A DNA stretch of 64,000 nucleotides from Flammeovirgaceae bacterium (GCA_027487845.1 JAIYCV010000042.1:434001-498000), one strand, 5' to 3'; positions 8,472 to 17,808 are shown, counted from the first letter of the stretch. The notes: generated by a model not told the origin, from the sequence alone. Made by a program: numbers and translations.

Positions 8472-9733
8472 GCTGAAACTTCGTTAAAAAAGTTACTTGG
8501 CAAAATTCTTAATAACATAGGTAAAGCCAGAAATCTTTCAGGTAGAGGGGTAATTGAAAATGTTGGTATTTTTTTCAGTGATTGAATGAGAATGTCTTGC
8601 ATTGCCGCTGCTTCTAACTCGTCCAATTGCCCCGCTTTCGCCTTTGTTATAAGAGCCTGTGACTTTCTGTTCTCTCTAACGTCTCTAATCAACCTATTTT
8701 TGTTGCGATCGATGATTTTAGAAATTCGCTTAACGAATTGTTCACTAACTTCATTATAATCTTTTTTATTCTGCAGCATACTTAGCTGATCCCAATGTTC
8801 CAATACAAACCCCTCGATAGCCATTAGGCTATTCTCCATATCGTCTTCATTAAAGTTGAAGTAAGCGCACAGTTCCCGGAGAAAATTTATTTCAACTTCA
8901 TCGACTTTCTTATCTGCCCATAGTGTTAAAATAGCCATCTCAAGGAAATATTTTTTCAAAATCCAGCTATTATTAGTGGGCAAATTCATGGCTTTAATTT
9001 CAATCCCCTGATCAAAAATCACTTGAGCTTGCTTTCTCTTTTCCGGAGAAAGGCCAGAGCTGTTCAAAAAATATTCGAGCAGTTTGCGCTCCTCAAATTC
9101 AACCGTAACGTTAGAGTGGGCCGCGCCTGCAATAATTTTTACAACTGAAAATCGTAGCTCTTCCCGTTCGTACTTGAAAAAGTCGGCCACTATTCTGTCG
9201 GCATTAGTATGAATCCATTGGCCGAAAATGAAAACATCTAAAAAAAGTAAACTGTTATGGAAAAATTGAGCCCAAAAATTATTTCGGTTTTCAACGGTAA
9301 ACTCAACTCGCTTTTCAATTATTCGTTCGGCAATCTCGATCGGCTGTTTTTTTCTGCCGAACATGGTTTTAGCCGGAATTGAAATTTCTGGGAAAACACT
9401 GTTGTAAAAATCCCCAATGTTTTCGAGTGTTTTCTCAATTACCTTATTTAGGTCTTCTTGCTTTTTTATGGGTTTATCAAAAAAAAGAACGGAGCTAGTA
9501 ATAAGGCACTCCGCTAAAAGAATCTTCATTTTTTCCCTCTCCGTCCAATTTTTTGATGTTGAACTTTCTAGCGAACCAACTGACTGTCCATACATCAATC
9601 CGGTTGGTTGAATAATTCTATAAAGCGAAAATTCTGGATGGGTTGATTTAGTGCCTTCATAACTAAGATCTTCAAATTGAGATCTCCGAGATTCTATAAA
9701 GTCTTTCAGCCAACCTGGTTCACTTGGATTCAT
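8468..9733 (-). CDS. LETM1/TerB-like protein of unknown function
   Basis: The 421-residue protein has no signal peptide. A central segment (about residues 265-330, EMAILTLWADKKVDEVEINF then LCAYFNFNEDDME) has the helical acidic pattern of TerB-like domains. The last 40 residues (ITPLPERFLALPMLLRILP then SNFF) resemble the proline and hydrophobic motif of the LETM1 ribosome-binding domain. From memory, similar Bacteroidota proteins are annotated as LETM1-related. I start at the ATG at 9731-9733; a TTG one codon upstream is possible. The function is unknown. Its convergent partner is TerC, so a TerB-like domain next to TerC may be more than chance. Confidence 0.72.
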   Translation of the reverse strand: MNPSEPGWLKDFIESRRSQFEDLSYEGTKSTHPEFSLYRIIQPTGLMYGQSVGSLESSTSKNWTEREKMKILLAECLITSSVLFFDKPIKKQEDLNKVIEKTLENIGDFYNSVFPEISIPAKTMFGRKKQPIEIAERIIEKRVEFTVENRNNFWAQFFHNSLLFLDVFIFGQWIHTNADRIVADFFKYEREELRFSVVKIIAGAAHSNVTVEFEERKLLEYFLNSSGLSPEKRKQAQVIFDQGIEIKAMNLPTNNSWILKKYFLEMAILTLWADKKVDEVEINFLRELCAYFNFNEDDMENSLMAIEGFVLEHWDQLSMLQNKKDYNEVSEQFVKRISKIIDRNKNRLIRDVRENRKSQALITKAKAGQLDELEAAAMQDILIQSLKKIPTFSITPLPERFLALPMLLRILPSNFFNEVSA

Positions 9734-9804
9734 CAAGATCTATCTTTATCGGGAAATGAAATTTCGACAATATAGATTAATGTGTCAAAATTTCATGTAA
9801 TGTT

Positions 9805-10305
9805 TTATAATTTTTGTTTTGCAAGTTCAATTGCCGACTTCAAAACAGCTTTCTCTTGTGCTTTTCTGAACTCAACTAAAGCTTTATCAATTTTTTTATC
9901 GAAACTAGCGATAATCTGAGCCGCCAGGATACCGGCATTTTTGGCTCCGTTTAGCGCAACAGTGGCGACTGGAATCCCATTTGGCATTTGAAGAATAGAG
10001 AGAATAGAATCCCAACCATCTATGGAATTTGAAGATCTTATTGGGACACCGATTACGGGAAGGGTGGTGAGTGATGCAACCATGCCTGGCAGGTGGGCCG
10101 CTCCTCCCGCTCCTGCGATAATTACCTTAATTCCACGTGATTTAGCCGCCTGAGAATATTCGAACATTCTTTTTGGCGTCCTGTGCGCGGAAACGATAGT
10201 CAGTTCGTAGTTGATCCCCATCTCATTTAACAGTTCAGCTGCCTGTTTCATGACATTCAGGTCTGATTGGCTTCCCATTATGATTCCTACTAAAGGCTTA
10301 TTCAT
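9805..10305 (-). CDS. purE: N5-carboxyaminoimidazole ribonucleotide mutase
   Basis: PurE moves the carboxylate of N5-CAIR to give CAIR in purine synthesis. The 166-residue protein shows [16 protein letters not shown] at the N-terminus, the catalytic histidine segment [12 protein letters not shown], and [16 protein letters not shown], all typical of class I PurE. The ATG at 10303-10305 gives the usual start ([15 protein letters not shown]); the TTG three codons earlier is less likely. It follows purK after 78 bases in the same direction, a normal purK-purE pairing. Confidence 0.96.
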   Translation of the reverse strand: MNKPLVGIIMGSQSDLNVMKQAAELLNEMGINYELTIVSAHRTPKRMFEYSQAAKSRGIKVIIAGAGGAAHLPGMVASLTTLPVIGVPIRSSNSIDGWDSILSILQMPNGIPVATVALNGAKNAGILAAQIIASFDKKIDKALVEFRKAQEKAVLKSAIELAKQKL

Positions 10306-10383
10306 TTTTAGCAATTGTTTTTGATAGAAAACTGGATGGCATGATTGATCTAATCACACAACTCAATATTCCTTGGTTGGAAG

Positions 10384-11517
10384 CTAGGCTATCACTTTTA
10401 AGTTCTCTTTTATAAATTTTGCTTTGTCCTTTAACGAATCAATATGCTCATCCATTACAGTCACATGCCCCATTTTTCTAAAAGGTTTTGTTTCCTTTTT
10501 TCCATATAAGTGTACAAACGCTCCGTCTACTTTCAGTGTATCTTCTAATCCTTCGAAAATAGCAACGCCCGAAAAACCAGGTTGGCCAAGCACGTTGACC
10601 ATGGCACTCGGTTGAATTGTTTTAGTGGAACCCAAAGGCAAGTTAAGTATCGCCCTTAAGTGCTGCTCATACTGCGAGGTTATGTTTGCTTCTATAGTTT
10701 GATGGCCACTGTTGTGGGGTCGTGGAGCAATTTCATTTACTAACACTTGGCCGTCTTTGGTAACAAACATCTCCACGGCTAAAATGCCCACTAGCTCCAT
10801 TCGCTCAATCAGCTGAAGCGCAATACGGTTGGCTTGTTCGGCAATTTCTGCCACGATTTGAGCAGGTGAAAAAAGATATTCCACGAGATTAGCTTCAGGA
10901 TGAAAAACCATTTCTACCGGTGGGTAGCTGGCCGTTTCTCCTTTTTCATTTCGCGCCACTATTACAGAAATCTCTTTTTCAAAATCAATGAGTTTTTCGA
11001 GTAGCCCAGGTGCATTAAAGGCGTTGGAAATATCTTTTTCGATCTTGACAATAGCTACTCCTTTGCCATCATAGCCTTCCCTTGCTAACTTATTTACTGC
11101 TGGTAAGAAATTTATGTTTTTTCTGATATCATCTTGATTTTCGACCAAGACAAAATCAGCGGTTGGTATATTATGGTCTTTAAAAAATTGTTTTTGGGTT
11201 CGCTTATTCTGTATTAGCTCAATCAAATGCGGTTGTGGGTAAACTTGTTTACCCTTTTTTTCTAAGAATTTCAGGGCTTCGGTATTCACGCTTTCGATCT
11301 CAATGGTTACCAAATCGCACTTTTTCCCAAATTCTAATACAGTCTCATAATCGTTTAGATTACCTACATCAAAAGCGGCTATGGACTTGCAAGGCGAATT
11401 AATGTCTGGATCTAATACGCTAAAATCCAGATTCAAGTCTAACCCAGCCTGGATGAGCATTCTTCCTAATTGTCCGCCACCCAAAATCCCTATTTTGATA
11501 TTTTGAATTGACGACAT
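10384..11517 (-). CDS. purK: 5-(carboxyamino)imidazole ribonucleotide synthase
   Basis: PurK is an ATP-grasp enzyme that carboxylates AIR to N5-CAIR. The 377-residue length fits. The N-terminal pre-ATP-grasp domain starts KIGILGGGQLGRMLIQAG. The ATP-grasp region carries NKLAREGYDGKGVAIV and FEKEISVIVARNEKGE. The metal/ATP site is ILAVEMFVTKDGQVLVNEIA, followed by PRPHNSGHQTIEA. It is upstream of purE. The TerB-like gene precedes it by 12 bases, so the three may share a transcript. Confidence 0.96.
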   Translation of the reverse strand: MSSIQNIKIGILGGGQLGRMLIQAGLDLNLDFSVLDPDINSPCKSIAAFDVGNLNDYETVLEFGKKCDLVTIEIESVNTEALKFLEKKGKQVYPQPHLIELIQNKRTQKQFFKDHNIPTADFVLVENQDDIRKNINFLPAVNKLAREGYDGKGVAIVKIEKDISNAFNAPGLLEKLIDFEKEISVIVARNEKGETASYPPVEMVFHPEANLVEYLFSPAQIVAEIAEQANRIALQLIERMELVGILAVEMFVTKDGQVLVNEIAPRPHNSGHQTIEANITSQYEQHLRAILNLPLGSTKTIQPSAMVNVLGQPGFSGVAIFEGLEDTLKVDGAFVHLYGKKETKPFRKMGHVTVMDEHIDSLKDKAKFIKENLKVIA

Positions 11518-11529
11518 TCAACAGTCAGT

Positions 11530-11913
11530 TTAAAGATTTTTCGTATTATTTGCCAATTCTACCACATCCGAAAACTCAATATTCACCATCTTAATGGAAT
11601 AGAGCAAAAGTCTAACTTCTTTTACGTGGATATGGCCATCGACCTCAGTCATCTTGTAAAGGTGAACAAAAGCTTTTAGTTTTTCTTGATCATTGCATTG
11701 GTTAATCAAATGGATACCTTGTTCATATATTTCTCGCTGTTTTTTTAACTTAACGCCATCAGTAAACTCGTCAAACACATCGTCTGGTATTTGTTCTGAA
11801 AGTTTTAACCTTACCAAGGCCTGTTTTTCATTATCATCGATAACTCCATCAGCATTCATTAATAAATGAACCAGACTTAATAATCCCAATTGATAGTTTT
11901 TATTCGTATTCAT
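11530..11913 (-). CDS. TerB-like small helical protein
   Basis: The 127-residue protein has no signal peptide. It has the TerB-like fold signature of paired acidic helical segments: LLSLVHLLMNADGVIDDNEK near residues 10-29 and FVHLYKMTEVDGHIHVKEVR near residues 83-102. The DG(V/H)ID-type acidic motifs could bind metal. It lies 12 bases upstream of purK, in the same direction. The function is unknown; the link to purine genes may be only transcriptional. It is the second TerB-like domain within 4 kb. Confidence 0.7.
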   Translation of the reverse strand: MNTNKNYQLGLLSLVHLLMNADGVIDDNEKQALVRLKLSEQIPDDVFDEFTDGVKLKKQREIYEQGIHLINQCNDQEKLKAFVHLYKMTEVDGHIHVKEVRLLLYSIKMVNIEFSDVVELANNTKNL

Positions 11914-11963
11914 TTGATCATTTAATTACCCTAAAGATAATAGAAATCACTAATTGAACAGAA

Positions 11964-14075
11964 TCAAGAGAATATTTGAAAGACAATCAGGGCAAAAATA
12001 TAGGCTAAACTGCTCATGTAAATCAGCTGAATAACAGGCCATTTCCAGCTCTTGGTTTCTCTTTTAACCACTGCCAAAGTGCTGGCACACTGCATTGCAA
12101 ACGTGTAAAAAATCAATAAGGAAAAACCAACCGCGGGGGTAAATCGTTGTTCTCCTGTTTCAGGGTTTACCTCAGACTGAAGACGTGCTTTAATGGTGGG
12201 CTGCTCAGTTGTGCTTCCAAGGCTATAGATAGTAGCTATCGTCCCCACAAATACTTCACGGGCGGCAAAAGAGGTGATAAGGGCTATTCCTATTTTCCAA
12301 TCGTAACCTAAGGGTCTGATAACAGGCTCTATTGTTTTTCCGATTATCCCAGCATAAGAATGTTCAAGTTTGTAAGCAGCTACTTGGTTGCTAAATTCTT
12401 CTTTAGAAACAATCTTACCACTGTTTTGCTGCTCGACTGAGACTTTTGCGTTGTTCATTACCTCTGCTGGCCCATAGCTTGCCAGCACCCAAAGAATAAT
12501 GGATACCGCCAAAATCACCTTACCTGCTTCAAAAACAAAGGTTCTGGTCTTTTCCACAATAGTATAACCAATGTTAGACCATTTGGGCATACGATAGCTC
12601 GGCATTTCCATAATTAGGAAGCTACGCTCTTTAGCTTTCAAAATGATTTTTAATGCCCAGGCCGATAATATGGCCGCAAAAAAACCCAATAAATAGAGAC
12701 CCATTAGTGCAATGCCTTGCAGATTAAAGAAACCAAGCACCTTGTTATCTGGCACAATAAGAGCCACCAGTATAGCAAAAACAGGTAGCCTTGCAGAACA
12801 ACTCATAAACGGAATTACAAAAATTGTAATGAGGCGGTCTTTCCAACTTTCGATAGTTCGAGTTGCCATAATAGCTGGTATTGCGCAAGCCCAGCCAGAC
12901 ATGAGCGGAACAACACTTTTTCCGTTTAATCCAAATTGGCGCATGATCTTGTCCATCAAGAAAACCACCCGAGCCATGTATCCTGTTTCTTCTAAAATGG
13001 CTATAAATGCAAATAGGATTGCGATTTGAGGTATAAAAATTACTATTCCTCCAATTCCGGGCACGATACCACTCGCTATCATTTCAAAAAATGGCCCATC
13101 TGGTAAATGTTCATTTAGGTAATTTGATAGCATCGCAAAAGTACCATCAATAAAATCCATGGGTAGTTGCGCAAGCGTAAAAATGGACTGAAAAATCAAA
13201 AACAAAACGGTGAAGAAAATCGCATAGCCCCAAACCCTATGGGTAAATACCTTATCCAACTGGTGGGTTCGTTTGTTCCATTCCGGATCAGCCGACCTCA
13301 TTACGATTTTGTTGAGAATTTCCTGAATTACTCCATACCTAAGGATCGTTTCCGCGCCTTGATATTTTCCCGGAAAAAAGTTGAACTCTTTGCTCAAATT
13401 ATTGATGAAACTTTTCTGGTCGTTATTCAAGAAAGCGAAGTGCTCTTTTTGTTGCAACAATTGATAGCTTTGATAATCAGAGGTCAATTGAAGTTTATCT
13501 TTTATTTTATCAATTGCGGGTTTAATTTCTTGATCGATCGAAAAGATTTTCTTTGTGGAAGGTTTTAACGGCAGTGCTAGTAGTTTCTTGAGCTTTTCTA
13601 TGCCTTGTCCTTTCCGGGCATTGATAAAAACCACGGGCACATCCATTAAAAAAGAAAGCTGTTTTATGTCGATACTCATACCCGACTTAGCCGCCATGTC
13701 AACCATGTTAAGGGCAACTACGGTGGGAATCTGCAAGTCTATAAGCTGAGTGAGCAGCAGAAAGCAATTTTTTAAGTTGGTTGTATCCGCCACTAACACC
13801 ACCTTGTCGGGAAAATAAATTCCGTTTCTATCTGCAAATACTTCGGCTACAATTTTTTCGTCTAACGACCTTGGGTACAAACTGTAGGTTCCTGGAAGGT
13901 CAAGAATTTCTGCAGAAGTGTTTTCGTCTAGGTCGCAAGTTCCCGTTTTCTTATCCACGGTAACGCCTGGAAAATTTCCTACTTTTTGATTTAATCCTGT
14001 TAATTGGTTGAATAGAGAGGATTTACCTGAATTAGGTTTACCTGCTAGCGCGATTTTTATTTTGGGATGACTCAT
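11964..14075 (-). CDS. feoB: Ferrous iron transport protein B
   Basis: FeoB is the inner-membrane Fe(II) transporter with a fused G domain. The 703-residue protein shows G1 AGKPNSGKSSLFNQL, G3 EILDLPGTYSLYP and G4 VALNMVD in the first 160 residues. A helical spacer follows, then a polytopic region with the gate motifs (GIGGIVIFIPQIAILF and the cysteine-containing PFMSCSARLPVFAIL). Its start is the ATG at 14073-14075, which overlaps the feoA stop as TGATG. A TTG one codon upstream is an alternative. With feoA it forms a two-gene iron uptake operon; no FeoC is visible. Confidence 0.96.
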   Translation of the reverse strand: MSHPKIKIALAGKPNSGKSSLFNQLTGLNQKVGNFPGVTVDKKTGTCDLDENTSAEILDLPGTYSLYPRSLDEKIVAEVFADRNGIYFPDKVVLVADTTNLKNCFLLLTQLIDLQIPTVVALNMVDMAAKSGMSIDIKQLSFLMDVPVVFINARKGQGIEKLKKLLALPLKPSTKKIFSIDQEIKPAIDKIKDKLQLTSDYQSYQLLQQKEHFAFLNNDQKSFINNLSKEFNFFPGKYQGAETILRYGVIQEILNKIVMRSADPEWNKRTHQLDKVFTHRVWGYAIFFTVLFLIFQSIFTLAQLPMDFIDGTFAMLSNYLNEHLPDGPFFEMIASGIVPGIGGIVIFIPQIAILFAFIAILEETGYMARVVFLMDKIMRQFGLNGKSVVPLMSGWACAIPAIMATRTIESWKDRLITIFVIPFMSCSARLPVFAILVALIVPDNKVLGFFNLQGIALMGLYLLGFFAAILSAWALKIILKAKERSFLIMEMPSYRMPKWSNIGYTIVEKTRTFVFEAGKVILAVSIILWVLASYGPAEVMNNAKVSVEQQNSGKIVSKEEFSNQVAAYKLEHSYAGIIGKTIEPVIRPLGYDWKIGIALITSFAAREVFVGTIATIYSLGSTTEQPTIKARLQSEVNPETGEQRFTPAVGFSLLIFYTFAMQCASTLAVVKRETKSWKWPVIQLIYMSSLAYIFALIVFQIFS

Positions 14076-14308
14076 CAATTAAGAATAGAGATTACCGAAG
14101 CCTCATCTACTCGCAATGATAAATCATAACCAGAAACACTTACACAAACGGGATCGCCCAGCGGTGCTGTAAAGTTAAAGCGTATAGAAGTACCTGGTAG
14201 AAACCCCATTTCCAGTAATTTGATGGCGATTTGCTCATCTGAAAATCCTACAATAAAGGCTGTTTCACCTGCCCTCATATCTGCAACTGTCCTACTTTTG
14301 ACAACCAC
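14075..14308 (-). CDS. feoA: FeoA family protein
   Basis: The 77-residue, SH3-like cytosolic protein has the FeoA pattern: FSDEQIAIKLLEMGFLPGTS, then an FNFTAPLGDPVCVSVSGYDL block, then LSLRVDEAS. FeoA supports FeoB in ferrous iron uptake, probably by direct contact with it. Its stop overlaps the feoB start, so translation is probably coupled. The divergent small gene at 14410 shares the roughly 100-base upstream region. Confidence 0.93.
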   Translation of the reverse strand: MVVKSRTVADMRAGETAFIVGFSDEQIAIKLLEMGFLPGTSIRFNFTAPLGDPVCVSVSGYDLSLRVDEASVISILN

Positions 14309-14393
14309 GCTTATTTAGATTAATTTTAAATTACGCGAATATAGAATCAGAAATTATCTGAAACAATGATTTACGTTGGCAGTTGCTATTTTT

Positions 14394-14401
14394 TATATTC
14401 G
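14394..14401 (+). promoter_or_regulatory. Candidate -7 element for the 45-residue gene
   Basis: TATATTCG is one mismatch from TAnnTTTG and ends 8 bases before the ATG at 14410. A TTG lies 15 bases upstream, closer than usual. This is weak pattern evidence that the small ORF is expressed. Confidence 0.3.
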
Positions 14402-14409
14402 CATTCTTC

Positions 14410-14547
14410 ATGAAGAAAAAGAAAAGCAAAACGAAGAAAATAAAGGAGGAAGTTTTAAAGCCTTCATCATTGCCTAGCGAAGAGCCCAATTTTGATTTCG
14501 GTGGCTTAGGTGTGCGCGATCTCAAAAAAAATCTTGGTTGTGGTTGA
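14410..14547 (+). CDS. Small lysine-rich protein (45 residues) ending in LGCG
   Basis: This ORF is below usual annotation cut-offs. It encodes a highly basic N-terminus (MKKKKSKTKKIKEE), a short linker (VLKPSSLPSEEP) and a compact tail (NFDFGGLGVRDLKKNLGCG) with a cysteine two residues from the end. It stands alone between feoA (divergent) and murF-alr (convergent; stops one base apart). There is a possible -7 element 8 bases upstream. I have the impression that Bacteroidota genomes carry small proteins with a similar DLKKNLGCG tail, but I cannot verify that. The function is unknown. The C-terminal cysteine could be a metal or thiol site. Confidence 0.55.
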   Translation: MKKKKSKTKKIKEEVLKPSSLPSEEPNFDFGGLGVRDLKKNLGCG

Positions 14548-14548
14548 G

Positions 14549-16999
14549 TCAAAGCGACTCAGCAAAAAAGACTCTTTTGACGCGCTCGCTGGTATTTGTT
14601 AGTATCTCGTATGGAATTGTATTTATGGAGTCGGCTACTTGCTCTATTGGGTTACCCCGACCAAAAATTATCACTTCATCATTTTCTTTGGCTGTTACAT
14701 CCGAAATGTCAACCATCGTCATGTCCATACAAACATTACCAATTACAGGTGCCAATTTCCCATTGATGAGTACTTTCCCTCTTCCTTTGCTAAACGCTCT
14801 GCTAAATCCATCTGCATAACCAATAGCGATAGTTGCCATAGTTACTGGGTAGTCATCCGCTTTTCCCGCTCTGCCATACCCCACTGTTTCTCCCCTATTG
14901 ACTGTCTTAACCTGTGAAATGATTGTTTTTAGCGTTGCAACTGGTTTGAGGTTAGCATCTTGGCTTGTAGGGTTGATTCCATATAAACCAATGCCAAGCC
15001 TAACCATGTTAAATTGATAATCGGCAAACCTCAACAAACCAGAAGAATTTAAAATGTGTAAAAGAGGATCTATGCCCAGCTCCTTTCTGATCTTGTTTGT
15101 GATTCTTATAAAGGCATCAACTTGGTTTTTTGTAAAGTCATCGTGTTTTTGTTCATCGGCTCCCGCCAAATGTGAAAATATCGATGCTACTTTAATGTTT
15201 TTGTTTTCTTGTAAAATGGATATTATTTCATCTACATCACTTTCTATCAAGCCCAAGCGATGCATGCCGGTGTCTAGCTTTAAATGAATCTTGATCTGTT
15301 TCCCACCTAAAAAGAGGGCAAGCGATTTTGCTATTCTTAAGCTATAAACTTCCGGTTCAAGCTCATAATCAAGCAGTGTTTGGTAGCTTTCAATGGACGG
15401 ATTCATAACCATAATAGGCAATGTGATTCCGTTCTTTCTTAGTTCTACTCCTTCATCTGCGTAAGCAACTCCCAAATAGTCCGCTTTGTGATATTGCAGT
15501 AAACTCGCCACCTGTACAGCCCCACTTCCATAGGCAAAAGCCTTCACCATTACCATTAATTTTACCTTCGGCTTTAAGCACGATTTAAAAAAATTCAGGT
15601 TAGAAACCATAGCTCCCAAATCTAGTTCCAAAACAGTACCGTGTATTTTGTTCTCTAGGCGCTGGGCTATTTTTTCAAATTGAAAATTTCTTGCTCCCTT
15701 TAGCAAAATAGCTTCATCGCGAAAGGTATTCCAACGCCCTGAATCAAGGTATTGTTCTGTAGTTAAAAAAAACTCGGCCTGGTCAATTTCTGCTTTTACA
15801 ATCTCAGCATGACTAAAGAGGGTTGCCCCGATCCCGACCAGTGAATCGACTTCCGCATCTTTCAACTGATGGGTGATTTCAAGTACCATATTTCGATCGT
15901 CCAAACCAGATTGAAAAATATCCGATAAAATGACTGCTCGTTTCTTCTTTGGCGATCCTAATAAAAAATTTAATCCGATCTGAAGGCCGGCCAGATCGTT
16001 GTTATACGAGTCGTCAACTAATTCGCAATTATTAATGCCCTGTTTTAGTTCGAGCCTCATTGGCACTGTCTTCAACAAACTAATTTGTTGCTGAATGTAG
16101 ACTGGATGGCACTTTAGAGCAAGCATTGCCGCAACACAATGACCAACGTTTTCAACAGAAGCCCTATCTTTAAATGGCAAGTGAAGTTGGAAATGAATAG
16201 TGTTCCAAGAGATTTTATAGGTAGAATCTGACGTTTGCGACCAAAAAATTTTGGCCGTTTTTGTTGTTCCCCAGCTAATCAGTTTCGGGTCGTCAAAACT
16301 GTTTTCAATACATCGAGAAAGTAATGGATGATCTTTACAGTAAATAATTTGGCGGCTCCCTTTAAACAACTTTAGTTTTTCATAAATCTTTTGCTCTTGC
16401 GATTTGAATCCCTCGGCATGAGCCGTGCCAATGTTGCTAAAAATACCAATGGTAGGTTTTATAATGGCTTGCAAGCGATCCATTTCATCGGTGGTCGAAA
16501 TACCTGCTTCAAAAATGCCGAGTGTATGATGATCGGCCATTTGCCAAACAGATAGCGGAACTCCAAGTTGTGAATTATAACTTCCAGGGCTTTTAACCAG
16601 ATTAAAATCCTTGCTTAACAATCCAGATAACCACTCTTTAATAATTGTTTTGCCATTACTGCCTGTAATGCCAATTACAGGAAAAAGAAATTGTTGCCGA
16701 TGAAACCCTACCAATGCCTGAAGGGCTGAAATAGAGGAGGTAACAGAAAGGAAATTCGCTTTGGGATAATGCCCGTAATCTATTGGCCGTTCGACCACAA
16801 ATAGTCTCATCCCTTTCTGGTATAACTCATCGAGGTAGTCATGTCCATCATTTCGCTCTCCAGAAATCGCAAAAAAAATGGTTCCGTGCACCGCACCTAA
16901 TTTGCGACTATCAACCAAGAGGGCTTTTAGTTCACTATCGTGAAAAATTGAAACAACTTTTCCTTGACATATCGCGCTTAGATTAGAAAAAAATATCAT
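14549..16999 (-). CDS. murF-alr: Bifunctional MurF ligase / alanine racemase
   Basis: The 816-residue fusion joins two peptidoglycan precursor enzymes. Residues about 1-435 are MurF, which adds D-Ala-D-Ala to UDP-MurNAc-tripeptide. It has the ATP loop ITGSNGKTIIKEWL, the SPGSYNSQLGVPLS segment and DDSYNNDLAG. Residues about 445-816 are an alanine racemase: LELDLGAMVSNL, the PLP-lysine region MVMVKAFAYGSGA, the catalytic tyrosine region near VGYGRAGKADDYPV, and GNVCMDMTMVD. The usual PLP motif is VKANAYG; here it is VKAFAYG, a mild change. Such fusions are known in Bacteroidota. It starts at the ATG at 16997-16999, 11 bases after the csaA-like gene. Confidence 0.94.
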   Translation of the reverse strand: MIFFSNLSAICQGKVVSIFHDSELKALLVDSRKLGAVHGTIFFAISGERNDGHDYLDELYQKGMRLFVVERPIDYGHYPKANFLSVTSSISALQALVGFHRQQFLFPVIGITGSNGKTIIKEWLSGLLSKDFNLVKSPGSYNSQLGVPLSVWQMADHHTLGIFEAGISTTDEMDRLQAIIKPTIGIFSNIGTAHAEGFKSQEQKIYEKLKLFKGSRQIIYCKDHPLLSRCIENSFDDPKLISWGTTKTAKIFWSQTSDSTYKISWNTIHFQLHLPFKDRASVENVGHCVAAMLALKCHPVYIQQQISLLKTVPMRLELKQGINNCELVDDSYNNDLAGLQIGLNFLLGSPKKKRAVILSDIFQSGLDDRNMVLEITHQLKDAEVDSLVGIGATLFSHAEIVKAEIDQAEFFLTTEQYLDSGRWNTFRDEAILLKGARNFQFEKIAQRLENKIHGTVLELDLGAMVSNLNFFKSCLKPKVKLMVMVKAFAYGSGAVQVASLLQYHKADYLGVAYADEGVELRKNGITLPIMVMNPSIESYQTLLDYELEPEVYSLRIAKSLALFLGGKQIKIHLKLDTGMHRLGLIESDVDEIISILQENKNIKVASIFSHLAGADEQKHDDFTKNQVDAFIRITNKIRKELGIDPLLHILNSSGLLRFADYQFNMVRLGIGLYGINPTSQDANLKPVATLKTIISQVKTVNRGETVGYGRAGKADDYPVTMATIAIGYADGFSRAFSKGRGKVLINGKLAPVIGNVCMDMTMVDISDVTAKENDEVIIFGRGNPIEQVADSINTIPYEILTNTSERVKRVFFAESL

Positions 17000-17010
17000 G
17001 GTCTTGCTTT

Positions 17011-17343
17011 CTAATGTAATTTGCCTCCATTAGGCACCTTCTTTGCCAGCGAGCACAACACCACGTTTCCTTCGTGATCATTAACCCCTGTTACTAAAAC
17101 TTCCGACACAAAATCTGCAATTTTTCGAGGAGGTAAATTAACAATGCAAAGAACTTGAACGCCTCTTAGGGTTTCAGGCGTGTAATTTTTTGTTATTTGG
17201 GCACTTGATTTTTTTATTCCTATCGGGTCACCAAAGTCTATCCACAACTTGTAGGCAGGTTTCTTGGCTTTGTCAAAAAGTTGGCAATCCGTAATTGTGC
17301 CAATCCTAAAATCAATTTTTTCGAACTCTTCAATTGTAGTCAT
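17011..17343 (-). CDS. csaA: CsaA-like tRNA-binding protein
   Basis: The 110-residue length matches stand-alone tRNA-binding (EMAP-II/Trbp111-like OB-fold) proteins. The motifs FEKIDFRIGTITDCQLFDKA, WIDFGDPIGIKKSSAQIT and VLCIVNLPPRKIADFVSEVL are characteristic of CsaA. These proteins bind tRNA and have been proposed to have chaperone activity. It is 11 bases upstream of murF-alr in the same direction. It is divergent from the small exported-protein gene at 17393, with 49 bases between the starts. Confidence 0.9.
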   Translation of the reverse strand: MTTIEEFEKIDFRIGTITDCQLFDKAKKPAYKLWIDFGDPIGIKKSSAQITKNYTPETLRGVQVLCIVNLPPRKIADFVSEVLVTGVNDHEGNVVLCSLAKKVPNGGKLH

Positions 17344-17392
17344 TCAAAAATTTTTTATACCTTACTGTTTCAAAGGGTTGAAAGTTAATTCA

Positions 17393-17716
17393 ATGAAAGT
17401 AACGTTTGCTGTTTTACTGCTAATTTTTATTCTTCCCAACTTTTCCGCGAAAGCTCAGGAAAATGAAATTCCAGTTATGGAGGTAATATCTCCAAATGGG
17501 AACGTTGATAGTAATTTAAATGAAGATAAACCGTTACTTTTTGAACAAGATTCAAAAGTAATTAAAAGAGACTCCATCCAACTTAAAGGAACAGCACCGC
17601 AAAAATCCAAAACTGATCAAAAGTCGGCTTCATCCAAAAATGAGGACGCGTTGTCGTTCAACTTTCTCTATTACATCATCCAGAAATTCAAGATTTCTGA
17701 CCTCGTTGATAACTAA
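17393..17716 (+). CDS. Small exported protein of unknown function
   Basis: The 107-residue product starts with a clear signal peptide (MKVTFAVLLLIFILPNFSAK, cleavage after AKA). A low-complexity, charged middle rich in Ser, Lys and Asp follows (KRDSIQLKGTAPQKSKTDQK). The short C-terminus is FNFLYYIIQKFKISDLVDN. The ATG at 17393 gives the natural signal peptide; an upstream in-frame start would bury it. No domain is recognised. It sits 107 bases before uppS, but uppS has its own promoter element. Confidence 0.65.
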   Translation: MKVTFAVLLLIFILPNFSAKAQENEIPVMEVISPNGNVDSNLNEDKPLLFEQDSKVIKRDSIQLKGTAPQKSKTDQKSASSKNEDALSFNFLYYIIQKFKISDLVDN

Positions 17717-17808
17717 CCGTTTTCTTCGGCCCACGTAAAACTTTTTTGGCGTTCGCCCAATCTTAGGGGTCTGTTTACTTCGTCTGCAATTAGTATTAAA
17801 AAATAGGC

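Noticed and set aside
14331-14552. 73-codon minus-strand ORF upstream of feoA
   Set aside because: It is antisense to the 45-residue gene, has a run of Phe from a poly-A/G plus strand, and no family features. It is read as a shadow.
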